Source of the DNA: Acidobacteriota bacterium
Lineage (GTDB): Bacteria > Acidobacteriota > UBA890 > WLXD01
Assembly: GCA_022571615.1 (NCBI GenBank)
Contig: JACZXM010000124.1
Location: forward strand, 1-7,837
DNA length: 7,837 nt
Reading direction: 5' to 3'
The notes beneath the pieces are model-generated. The model saw nothing but the letters and a program-made list of their open reading frames with translations. It was not told the DNA's origin and searched no databases. Made by a program: the position numbers and the translations under genes. This document shows, piece by piece, positions 1 to 6,192 of the stretch (the stretch's first letter is position 1; every line of letters starts with the position of its first letter).

Positions 1-1799
1 ACAAGACGCTGGCCGCTCAGCTGTACCAGGAGTTCAGGGACTTTTTCCCGGACAACGCGGTCGAGTATTTCGTCTCCTACTACGACTACTACCAGCCGGA
101 GGCCTACGTCCCCTCGACCGACACCTATATCGCCAAGGAGACGCTGGTCAACGACGAGATCGACCGCATGCGGCACTCGGCGACCCGGTCGCTGTGGAGT
201 CGTCGCGATGTGGTCATCATTGCCTCGGTGTCGTGTATCTACGGCCTTGGCGCGCCGGAATCGTACTACGGGCTGATGTTCACCCTCGAGGTTGGCCAGC
301 GGCTCGATCGCCAGGATTTGCTGCGCAAGCTCGTCGGGTTGCAGTATACGCGCCGCGCGCACGGTCTCGAGCGTGGCAGCTTCCGGGTGCGCGGAGACGA
401 GGTGGAGATCCTGCCCACGTACGGGGAGGAGGCGGTCCGCGTTACCTTGGAGGACGACGAGATCGTGGAGTTGGCCGAGACCGACCCTTTGCTCGGCACG
501 GTGATCCGCTCGCACGGGCGTATCGCGCTGTTTCCGGCCTCCCACTACGTCACCACCACGGAGCGGCGGCAGGAAGCCGTCGAGTCGATCAAGATCGAGC
601 TCGACGAGCATCTCGCCATGCTGCACCAGGAAGGCAAGCTGCTGGAGGCGCAGCGCATCCACCAGCGCACCATGTTCGACCTGGAGATGATGCAGACGGT
701 GGGCTACTGCCACGGCATCGAGAACTACTCTCGCCACCTGACCCAGCGCCAGCCCGGGGAGCCGCCCCCGACTCTGATCGAGTACCTGCCGAAAGATCAC
801 ATCGTCTTCATCGACGAGTCCCACATGACCGTGCCGCAGCTGCGGGGCATGTACAAGGGAGACCGATCCCGCAAGCTGACGCTGGTGGAGCACGGGTTCC
901 GGCTGCCGTCGGCGCTCGACAACCGGCCGCTCAATTTCGAGGAGTACGGGGCCTTGATCGGCCAGAGCGTCTACGTGTCCGCGACCCCGGCGCCGTACGA
1001 GCTCGAGGCGGCCGGGGGCGTCGTGGTGGAGCAGATCATCCGGCCCACCGGCCTGACCGACCCGGAGATCGACGTGCGGCCGGCGACGAGCCAGGTCGAC
1101 GACCTGCTAGCCGAGGTGAGAGCCCGGGCGGAGCGTGATGAAAGGGTTCTGGTCACCACGCTCACCAAGCGCATGGCCGAGGAGCTCACCGCCTACTATG
1201 GCGATCTGGGGGTCCGGGTCCGCTATCTGCACTCCGATATCGACACCCTTGCGCGGGTCAAGCTCATCCGCGACTTCCGGCGTGGCGACTTCGACGTGAT
1301 CGTGGGCGTGAATCTGCTGCGCGAGGGGCTCGACCTGCCGGAGGTGACACTGGTTGCGGTGCTCGATGCCGACAAAGAGGGCTTCCTGCGCTCGGCCACG
1401 GCGCTGATCCAGACTTCCGGGCGCGCCGCGCGCAACGTAGAGGGCAAGGTCATCTTCTATGCCGAGCGCATCACCGACTCCATGCGCACCGCGATCGACG
1501 AGACCTCGCGGCGCACCCAGTGCCAGCAGCGCTACAACCAGGAGCACGGCATCGTTCCCGAGACCGTGGTCAAGCGCATCGCCGACGCGTTCGGCCAGTT
1601 CTATGCTCGCGACTATGTCGAGCTCGCGGTCGCCGAGGGGCCGGAGATGGATCTTGCGGGGCCGGAACTGGAGACCCACATCCGCGACCTGGAAGAGCAG
1701 ATGCTGCGGGCTGCCGAGGAGCTCGATTTCGAGCGTGCCGCCGAGATCCGCGACCGGATACAGGAGCTGCGCCGGCGTCACCTCGGCATGCGGCGGTAG
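1..1799 (+). CDS. uvrB: Excinuclease ABC subunit B (UvrB), 5' end missing
   Basis: UvrB is the cytoplasmic ATP-dependent damage-verification subunit of nucleotide excision repair; UvrA loads it on DNA and UvrC then incises. The frame is already open at the window edge (complete codons from base 3) and gives 598 residues, so about 70 N-terminal residues including Walker A lie outside; the total would fit the usual length of about 670. Visible are the post-Walker-A NKTLAAQL, the DNA-gripping beta-hairpin tyrosines ([12 protein letters not shown], residues 25-36 of the visible part), Walker B as FIDESH (about 269-274), helicase motifs V ([11 protein letters not shown]) and VI (QTSGRAARN, 470-478), and a C-terminal UVR helix pair (about 556-592) that binds UvrC. 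Motif VI has Ser where Ile is usual; both arginines remain. uvrC follows after 6 bases. Identification is secure. Confidence 0.98.
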   Translation, partial: KTLAAQLYQEFRDFFPDNAVEYFVSYYDYYQPEAYVPSTDTYIAKETLVNDEIDRMRHSATRSLWSRRDVVIIASVSCIYGLGAPESYYGLMFTLEVGQRLDRQDLLRKLVGLQYTRRAHGLERGSFRVRGDEVEILPTYGEEAVRVTLEDDEIVELAETDPLLGTVIRSHGRIALFPASHYVTTTERRQEAVESIKIELDEHLAMLHQEGKLLEAQRIHQRTMFDLEMMQTVGYCHGIENYSRHLTQRQPGEPPPTLIEYLPKDHIVFIDESHMTVPQLRGMYKGDRSRKLTLVEHGFRLPSALDNRPLNFEEYGALIGQSVYVSATPAPYELEAAGGVVVEQIIRPTGLTDPEIDVRPATSQVDDLLAEVRARAERDERVLVTTLTKRMAEELTAYYGDLGVRVRYLHSDIDTLARVKLIRDFRRGDFDVIVGVNLLREGLDLPEVTLVAVLDADKEGFLRSATALIQTSGRAARNVEGKVIFYAERITDSMRTAIDETSRRTQCQQRYNQEHGIVPETVVKRIADAFGQFYARDYVELAVAEGPEMDLAGPELETHIRDLEEQMLRAAEELDFERAAEIRDRIQELRRRHLGMRR

Positions 1800-1805
1800 C
1801 AGGCC

Positions 1806-1904
1806 ATGCCCGTCGAGAGCATCCGACAGATCGTGCCACAGCTACCGAATCGACCCGGTGTGTACCTGTTCAAGGACCGGCGGGGGCGGACGATGTGGAG
1901 GTGA
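1806..1904 (+). pseudogene. uvrC: UvrC N-terminal fragment, cut short by deletion/frameshift
   Basis: The native uvrC start is almost certainly this ATG, 6 bases after the uvrB stop. It begins MPVESIRQIVPQLPNRPGVY and continues LFKD, the normal UvrC opening with the 'GVY' half of the GIY-YIG nuclease motif. After KDRRGR the similarity stops and the frame ends at TGA 1902-1904 after 32 residues. The expected next segment (the Y-V-G-K-A half of the motif, the catalytic arginine helix and the linker to the conserved VEVIVTDTE block) is absent. The rest of UvrC resumes in another frame. Either the gene is inactivated or the sequence contains an assembly deletion. The Shine-Dalgarno match is poor, so coupling to uvrB is likely. 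Confidence 0.85.
1881..1897 (+). other. Deletion/frameshift junction inside uvrC
   Basis: Up to about 1890 the bases read as the UvrC N-terminus in the frame of ATG 1806; from about 1887 they read as the block before VEVIVTDTE in the next frame. By comparison with E. coli UvrC from memory, roughly 35 codons are missing, and the number of lost bases is not a multiple of three. The bases gcggacg at 1886-1892 can be read as the end of the left piece (Gly-Arg-Thr) or the start of the right piece (Ala-Asp-Asp). That fits a join across a short direct repeat, but the undeleted parent sequence is not available to confirm it. Confidence 0.7.
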
Positions 1905-3511
1905 TCGTCACCGATACCGAGGTCGAGGCCCTGGCGCTCGAGAACAGCCTCATCAAGCAGAGCCGTCCCAAGTTCAACGTCCTGCTGCGCGACGACAAGA
2001 ACTTCCCGTATCTCAAGCTCACCGAGCAAGAACGCTTCCCGCGCCTGCAGCTGGTTCGCGGCATGAAGCGGGATCAGAATTCCTACTTCGGTCCGTTCAT
2101 TCCGAACACGCGGGCCCGGCACATGCAGATCGTCGTGTACCGCGGTTTCGGGCTGCGCCCCTGCAACATCGAGATCGACGGCTCCTGGGAGCGACCCTGT
2201 CTGTACTACGACATCGGTGAATGCGCCGGGCCGTGCGTGCGTGCCCTATGCGATGAGCAGCAGTATGTCGAGGTGGTGCAGCAGACGAAGCTGTTCCTGC
2301 AGGGCAGGGGAGAGGACCTGGCGGAGGATCTGGAGCGCAAGATGCGGGATGCGGCCGAGGCGCACGAGTACGAGCGCGCTGCCCACTACCGAGATCTCGT
2401 GGAGACCGTGCGCTCGGCCAGCCGGGAGCAGAAGATGGCCTCCAAGGACTTGGGTGATCGCGACCTGTTCGCGTTCTATCGCCAGGGCGAGCGTGTCGCC
2501 TTGCAGGTCTTCCTGGTGCGTACCGGGCTGGTGGTCGAGCGCCGGCAGTACTTCTGGGACAGTGTCGAGGGTGCCAGCGACCAGGAGCTCATGACCACCT
2601 GCCTGCAGCAGTACTACCACGGAGGGACGCCGATCCCGCCCGAGATCTGCGTGCCCTTTGCGATCGAGAGCGCCGAGGTACTGACAACCTGGCTGCGTGC
2701 AGAGCGGCAGGGCGCGGTGCGCCTTCGCGTGCCGCAACGTGGGGCAAGGAAGCGCCTGCTGACCCTGGTCGCCGACAACGCCCAGCTCGCCTACGCCCAT
2801 CGCTACGAGCGCGGTGAGGCCGAGCGTGGCGCGCAGCAGCTCCAGGAGCTGCTCGATCTCGATTATCCACCGCAGGTGCTCCAGTGTGTGGACGTCTCCA
2901 ACCTGCAGGGGCAGCAGATCGTTGCCAGCCTGGTGAGCCTGCGCAACGGCAAGCCCGACAGGTCGTCGTACAAGCGCTTTCGCTTGCGGGGCCTTGCCGG
3001 GCAGGATGACTTCGAATCGATCGCGCAGGTGGTGCGGCGGTACTTCCAGCGTGTGCTCGAGGGCGAGACCCGGGCCCCCGATCTGCTGCTGATCGACGGC
3101 GGCCGCGGGCAGCTGTCGGCGGCGCTCGGATCGTTGGCGGATCTCGGAATGCAGCAGCAGCCGGTCGTTGCGATCGAAAAGGGAGAGGAGAAGCTGTTCG
3201 TTCCCGGCCGAAGCCAGCCGCTGGCGCTGCGGCCGCACCCGGAAGCCCTGAGAATGGTTCAGCGCGTCCGCGATGAGGCGCACCGATTCGCGATCACCTA
3301 CCATCGCTCGTTGCGCTCCAAGACGGTCATTCGCTCGCGTCTGGAAGACATCCACGGTGTCGGGCCGGTACGCCGCCGGGCGCTACTGCGCCGATTCGGA
3401 TCGATCGCGGGAGTCGCTGCCGCCCCGCAAAAGGAGCTCGTGGAGGTTGTCGGCACGCGGCTGGCAGCTAAGCTCAAGCGCGTTCTGGCGCCCCCGGATC
3501 GGGCGGGATAG
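1895..3511 (+). CDS. uvrC: Excinuclease ABC subunit C (UvrC), lacking GIY-YIG domain
   Basis: UvrC makes the 3' cut with an N-terminal GIY-YIG domain and the 5' cut with a C-terminal RNase H-like domain. The frame is open well upstream, but between 1805 and 1895 it has no ATG, GTG or TTG, so GTG 1895 is the first usable start and gives 538 residues. Seen in order: VEVIVTDTEVEALALENSLI; the cysteine cluster (RPCLYYDIGECAGPC); a UVR helix pair (AHEYERAAHYRD) that meets UvrB; the endonuclease domain with acidic residues in CVDVSN (D333) and LLIDGG (D401) and a histidine in RDEAHRFA (H463); and C-terminal helix-hairpin-helix motifs (IHGVGPVRRRALL). The 5'-incision half therefore looks intact, while the 3'-incision nuclease is gone. 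Together with the fragment at 1806 this was one gene of about 600 residues. The M50 gene starts 9 bases downstream. Confidence 0.9.
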   Translation: MEVIVTDTEVEALALENSLIKQSRPKFNVLLRDDKNFPYLKLTEQERFPRLQLVRGMKRDQNSYFGPFIPNTRARHMQIVVYRGFGLRPCNIEIDGSWERPCLYYDIGECAGPCVRALCDEQQYVEVVQQTKLFLQGRGEDLAEDLERKMRDAAEAHEYERAAHYRDLVETVRSASREQKMASKDLGDRDLFAFYRQGERVALQVFLVRTGLVVERRQYFWDSVEGASDQELMTTCLQQYYHGGTPIPPEICVPFAIESAEVLTTWLRAERQGAVRLRVPQRGARKRLLTLVADNAQLAYAHRYERGEAERGAQQLQELLDLDYPPQVLQCVDVSNLQGQQIVASLVSLRNGKPDRSSYKRFRLRGLAGQDDFESIAQVVRRYFQRVLEGETRAPDLLLIDGGRGQLSAALGSLADLGMQQQPVVAIEKGEEKLFVPGRSQPLALRPHPEALRMVQRVRDEAHRFAITYHRSLRSKTVIRSRLEDIHGVGPVRRRALLRRFGSIAGVAAAPQKELVEVVGTRLAAKLKRVLAPPDRAG

Positions 3512-3520
3512 CATCAGCTC

Positions 3521-4162
3521 ATGGACATCAGCCAGATCGTCGCCCAGATCATCGCCTTCCTGTTTGCGCTCTCTTTCCACGAGGCGGCGCACGCCTGGAG
3601 CGCGAACAAGCTCGGCGACCCGACGGCCCGTGATCTGGGCCGGATCACGATGAACCCGCTTGCTCACATCGATCCGATCATGACCGTGCTGTTTCCAGCG
3701 ATGATGATCATGGCCGGCCTGCCACCGTTCGGGGCTGCGAAGCCGGTGCCGGTTGATACCAGGAATCTCGCCCATCCCAAACGGGATCATGCCTGGATTG
3801 CCGCCGCCGGACCGATCAGCAACGTGATTCTGGCGGTGGTGAGCATCGCTCTGATGCGCATGCTGTCGAGCGGCGCGCCGCCGTTCGGGTGGCTACCGGC
3901 GAGCGTGCTGGATCCGGTCTTGCTGGTGCTGGGCTGGTCGATCGTGGTCAACCTGGTGCTGGCAACGTTCAACATAATCCCGATTCCGCCGCTCGACGGC
4001 TCCTGGATTTTGTCGAATGTTCTGACGGGCTCGGCGGAGCGACTGTACCGCTCGATCCAACCCTATGGGTTCCTGATCCTGATCGTGCTGATGTGGTCGG
4101 GCGTTCTGTGGCGACTGCTCGGGCCGGTGGTGATGTTCGGGCTGCAGCTCGCGGCGCGGTGA
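3521..4162 (+). CDS. Site-2 protease family (M50) membrane metalloprotease
   Basis: This 213-residue protein is a compact zinc intramembrane protease of the bacterial M50 group often annotated YwhC/Rv-type 'site-2 protease family'. The zinc site is HEAAH (H20, E21, H24) in the first membrane helix, and the third ligand is in NIIPIPPLDG (N151-G160, ligand D159) in a later helix. Between them lie the family blocks GRITMNPLAHIDP (about 40-52) and AAAGPISN (94-101). Hydrophobic stretches near 6-20, 53-66, 100-114, 132-150 and 173-190 suggest a polytopic inner-membrane protein; no signal peptide is expected. The ATG at 3521 begins nine bases after uvrC with only a weak ribosome site. Its stop overlaps the scpA start. 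This family commonly sits upstream of scpAB, sometimes with trpS between; its substrate is unknown. Confidence 0.93.
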   Translation: MDISQIVAQIIAFLFALSFHEAAHAWSANKLGDPTARDLGRITMNPLAHIDPIMTVLFPAMMIMAGLPPFGAAKPVPVDTRNLAHPKRDHAWIAAAGPISNVILAVVSIALMRMLSSGAPPFGWLPASVLDPVLLVLGWSIVVNLVLATFNIIPIPPLDGSWILSNVLTGSAERLYRSIQPYGFLILIVLMWSGVLWRLLGPVVMFGLQLAAR

Positions 4163-4920
4163 CCGCGCAGGAGCGGGATCCGTTTGTCGTCCGGGTCGGT
4201 GGCTTCGAGGGACCGCTCGACCTGCTGCTGAACCTGGTTCGGCGCCAGAAGATGCCGATCGAGGAGGTTCCGCTGGCCCAGATCACCGGCGAGTACCTCG
4301 AAACGCTGGAGTTCATGGCCTCGATGGAGCTCGAGCCGGCGGGAGAGTTCCTCGAGGTCGCGGCAACGCTGCTACGGCTCAAGGCACGGGCTCTGCTGCC
4401 GCGCCCGGAGCGGCTCGAGGATCCCGAGGCCGCGGCTGCCGCCGAGACGGCCCTGCTGCAACAGCTCGTCGAGCACCAGGTGGTGCGCCTGGCGGCGCAG
4501 CGACTGCGGCATCGCGAGGACCAGGCCGCGGCGGTCTGGTTTCGCGGCGAGCCCGACCCCTCCGGCGTGGAGGCCGAAGAGCGCGAGGTTGTCGAGGCGG
4601 ACCTGTTCGCTCTCGTCGCCGCGTTCAAGAACGTGCTGGCGGGCCTGCAGGAGCCGTCCGCCTTCGAGGTTCGGCGCGAGGAGTATTCGGTGGAGACGGC
4701 GACCGAGAACATTCGCAGCATGCTCGCCGGTGGCAAACCGGTGCCCTTTGCCGAGCTATTTCCGCCCGGGACCGCTCGCGGGAGACTGATCTCCACATTT
4801 CTGGCATTGTTGGAGCTGATCCGCTCGGCCGAGGCGCGCGCCTTCCAGGACGGCCCCCTCGACACCATCATGATCTTCCCCGTCGCGGCGGTGGAAACGC
4901 AGACCGGCGCCGAGGCTTGA
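4159..4920 (+). CDS. scpA: Segregation and condensation protein A (ScpA)
   Basis: ScpA is the kleisin that bridges the two heads of the SMC dimer and recruits ScpB, compacting and resolving newly replicated origins. The GTG at 4159 overlaps the M50 stop by four bases (GTGA), giving 253 residues, a normal family length; the frame stays open further upstream but there it only shadows the M50 gene. The N-terminal domain carries the signature FEGPLDLLLNLV (about residues 15-26), IEEVPLAQITGEYL, and GEFLEVAATLLRLKARALLP. A central acidic, alanine-rich stretch (about 93-160) is the ScpB-binding linker. The C-terminal winged helix (STFLALLELIRSAEARAFQD, about 213-232) contacts the SMC head. There is no clear Shine-Dalgarno sequence, so translation is probably coupled to the protease. 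Confidence 0.95.
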   Translation: MTAQERDPFVVRVGGFEGPLDLLLNLVRRQKMPIEEVPLAQITGEYLETLEFMASMELEPAGEFLEVAATLLRLKARALLPRPERLEDPEAAAAAETALLQQLVEHQVVRLAAQRLRHREDQAAAVWFRGEPDPSGVEAEEREVVEADLFALVAAFKNVLAGLQEPSAFEVRREEYSVETATENIRSMLAGGKPVPFAELFPPGTARGRLISTFLALLELIRSAEARAFQDGPLDTIMIFPVAAVETQTGAEA

Positions 4921-4939
4921 GCCTCACCGCGCCACCTCC

Positions 4940-4943
4940 AGGA
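4940..4943 (+). promoter_or_regulatory. Ribosome binding site for scpB
   Basis: AGGA lies five bases before GTG 4949 in the 28-base scpA-scpB gap. It is a modest match but supports GTG 4949 as the scpB start. Confidence 0.45.
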
Positions 4944-4948
4944 CAGCG

Positions 4949-5527
4949 GTGCAAACGCAAGGAAACGTCACCCAGGAGCTGCTCTCGACGGTGGAGTCGT
5001 TGCTGTACGCGGCGGACGATCCGATCAGCCCCGAGCGCGTTGTCGAGGTGATCGAATACGTCGCCGTGGCGACCGGCCAGCCCAGCGACGTCGACGTGAC
5101 CTTGGTGCGCTCGGCGTGTTTGGAGCTCGATGAGCGGTATCGAGCTGCGGGCTCAGCGCTGCAGGTTCTCGAGATCGCGGGTGGCTACCGGATCGGCTCG
5201 CGGCCGCGGTTCGATGCTTGGATCCGAGCCCAGCGGCAGGTGCAGCGGCCGACGCGGCTGTCGATACCGCTGCTGGAGACGCTCGCCATCATCGCCTATC
5301 GGCAACCCGTGACCAGCGCCGAGATCACCTCCATTCGCGGCAAGGACGCGAGCTCTGCCCTGCGGCGGCTGCGCGACCTTGGGCTGGTCAAGATCGGTGG
5401 GCGGCGGCGTACCGTCGGGCGGCCGTTCACCTACCGAACGACCGAGCAGTTCCTCGAGCTGTTCGGGTTGCGCGACCTCGACGAATTGCCGGCTCCAGAG
5501 GAGTTCCAGGAGCTGCTGGAGTCTTGA
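4949..5527 (+). CDS. scpB: Segregation and condensation protein B (ScpB)
   Basis: ScpB dimers bind the central linker of ScpA and regulate SMC-ScpAB condensin. The protein has 192 residues, typical of the family, and two winged-helix domains. The N-terminal one starts with ELLSTVESLLYAADDPIS. The second contains the family signature LLETLAIIAYRQPVTSAEI (about 109-127), then IRGKDASSALRRL, and the closing blocks GRRRTVGRPFTYRTT and FLELFGLRDLDELP. GTG 4949 is chosen for the AGGA five bases upstream and because conserved sequence begins shortly after it. A start a few codons downstream cannot be excluded. rluB follows two bases after the stop, the usual order in many bacteria. Confidence 0.96.
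   Translation: MQTQGNVTQELLSTVESLLYAADDPISPERVVEVIEYVAVATGQPSDVDVTLVRSACLELDERYRAAGSALQVLEIAGGYRIGSRPRFDAWIRAQRQVQRPTRLSIPLLETLAIIAYRQPVTSAEITSIRGKDASSALRRLRDLGLVKIGGRRRTVGRPFTYRTTEQFLELFGLRDLDELPAPEEFQELLES
5518..5521 (+). promoter_or_regulatory. Ribosome binding site for rluB
   Basis: GGAG lies within the last scpB codons with eight bases to GTG 5530, a standard spacing. It fixes GTG 5530 as the rluB start in preference to TTG 5524. Confidence 0.5.
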
Positions 5528-5529
5528 TC

Positions 5530-5733
5530 GTGGGAGCCGAACGGGTGCAGAAACTAATTGCCGCGGCCGGGATCACCTCGCGCCGCAAGGCCGAGGCGAT
5601 GATCGTGTCGGGCCGGGTGGCGGTCAACGGGGTGGTAGTGACCGACCTGGGGGTGCGCGCCGATCCGGATCGGGACGACGTGCGAGTCGACGGGGCGCGG
5701 CTGCCACGACCGCAGCGGCTCTTCCTGGCCCTG
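5530..5733 (+). pseudogene. rluB: RluB-type 23S rRNA pseudouridine synthase, S4 domain only
   Basis: RluB/RsuA-family enzymes convert a specific uridine of 23S or 16S rRNA to pseudouridine, using an N-terminal S4 domain to grip the RNA and a larger catalytic domain with an essential aspartate. Here only the S4 domain is present: ERVQKLIAAAGITSRRKAEA (ending at residue 23), then SGRVAVNGVVVTDLG and DDVRVDGARLPRP (ending about residue 61). The next residues (QRLFLAL) could still be the start of the usual LNKP-G block, but the similarity then stops. The catalytic domain, about 180 residues, does not occur anywhere in the window. The end coordinate is therefore approximate. The frame does not stop there; it continues open through an antisense stretch into the TPR gene. 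The S4 family is clear; RluB rather than RsuA/RluE rests on the scpAB neighbourhood. Confidence 0.8.
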
Positions 5734-6183
5734 CAACGCGTACCAGGCGGCCAGCCCCAGGTCCAACTCCGGCGACGGTCGGGCCTCGCGGGTTCGCTCG
5801 GTCAGCTTCACCACGTCCAGCTGCGCCCACTTGATCGGCAGGCGCATGCCCGGATGCTTGGGCGGGTGCACGTCCACGTTTACCTCATCCGCCGAGCTGA
5901 CGTAAAAGTGGGTGCCTGTAAGCAGGAGCGTCAGGCCCATGAGATCGATCGCCCTGCCGCGCTGGTTGAGGACCTTGATGACGTACTGCCGGAAGACCAC
6001 GAGCATCTCGAGCAGGCGGGCCTCGTTCTGCAGGATCCTGCGCCAGTCCGGGTCCTTGACTCTGGCGGCGGCGACGCGGAAGCGGTCCCGGGCCTGGCGG
6101 AAACGCCAGCCCTTCACGGGCTGACGGGCCTCGCGGGCGATTCGGCGGGCGGCGGCGGCGCGCCGCCCCAGTCGATGCGACAC
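5554..6183 (-). CDS. Unrecognised minus-strand protein, probably truncated at both ends
   Basis: I do not recognise this protein. The frame runs from GTG 6183 down to a stop at 5554 (209 codons), but only about 5715-6183 looks truly coding; the last 50 or so residues are the antisense of rluB. The credible part is about 155 residues. It has a basic, helical N-terminus rich in Arg and Ala (to about residue 45), a helical block (LQNEARLLEMLVVFRQYVIK), a short probably beta-rich block (FYVSSADEVNVDVHPP) with RLPIKWAQLD, and a helix resembling half a TPR (LDLGLAAWYALQGQEE). Minus-strand third positions are nearly all G or C, unlike the plus reading, which supports this strand. The frame stays open past 6183 to about 6270 without a good start, so the 5' end may also be lost. 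There is no signal peptide. Confidence 0.5.
   Translation of the reverse strand: MSHRLGRRAAAARRIAREARQPVKGWRFRQARDRFRVAAARVKDPDWRRILQNEARLLEMLVVFRQYVIKVLNQRGRAIDLMGLTLLLTGTHFYVSSADEVNVDVHPPKHPGMRLPIKWAQLDVVKLTERTREARPSPELDLGLAAWYALQGQEEPLRSWQPRPVDSHVVPIRIGAHPQVGHYHPVDRHPARHDHRLGLAARGDPGRGN
5703..5735. other. Probable breakpoint between rluB and a minus-strand gene
   Basis: Left of this interval the plus strand reads as an RluB S4 domain. Right of it the protein-like signal is on the minus strand (LDLGLAAWYALQGQEE), where codon third positions are almost all G or C. Both readings are credible across about 5703-5733, so the join cannot be placed more exactly. No inverted terminal repeats, target-site duplication or transposase was seen, so a mobile element gives no simple explanation. 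Confidence 0.6.
6154..6167. repeat. 14-bp perfect GC palindrome
   Basis: GGCGGCG at 6154-6160 is followed directly by its reverse complement CGCCGCC. It lies in an alanine-codon run (GCC repeats) near the 5' end of the minus-strand frame and about 10 bases before the composition break. It may simply reflect GC-rich low complexity. Confidence 0.5.
6168..6183. other. Abrupt base-composition break
   Basis: The 60 bases from 6121 are about 82% GC (49/60) and the 60 bases from 6181 are 50% (30/60); the line at 7381 is 52%. The change coincides with the GTG start of the minus-strand frame (6183) and the ATG of the TPR gene (6175). The two would overlap head to head by nine bases with no room for promoters or ribosome sites. 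This fits a join between unrelated DNAs better than a natural divergent gene pair. Confidence 0.65.
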
Positions 6184-6192
6184 AGACGCATC
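6174..6192. repeat. Short inverted repeat across the composition break
   Basis: gatgcg (6174-6179) and cgcatc (6187-6192) are perfect inverted arms around a 7-base loop. The left arm includes the ATG of the TPR gene, and the pair straddles the point where GC content falls from about 80% to 50%. There is no T-tract, so it is not a convincing terminator. It could be chance, a start-codon hairpin, or a relic of strand switching. Confidence 0.4.

Noticed and set aside
1107..1781. 224-codon minus-strand open frame within uvrB
   Set aside because: It is the antisense of conserved UvrB sequence in GC-rich DNA, with no recognisable domain of its own.
1520..1894. Longer UvrC starting at 1520
   Set aside because: This part is an out-of-frame shadow of uvrB and of the native uvrC start; UvrC similarity in this frame begins only near 1890.
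2246..3355. 369-codon minus-strand open frame within uvrC
   Set aside because: UvrC motifs on the plus strand are fully conserved here; the long antisense frame is expected from rare TTA, CTA and TCA codons.
3889..4158. Longer ScpA starting at 3889
   Set aside because: The extension overlaps the M50 gene by 270 bases and reads as its out-of-frame shadow; GTG 4159 with a four-base overlap fits the family start.
3969..4871. 300-codon minus-strand open frame within scpA
   Set aside because: Ser/Arg-rich low-complexity translation, the usual antisense shadow of a GC-rich gene; ScpA signatures are on the plus strand.
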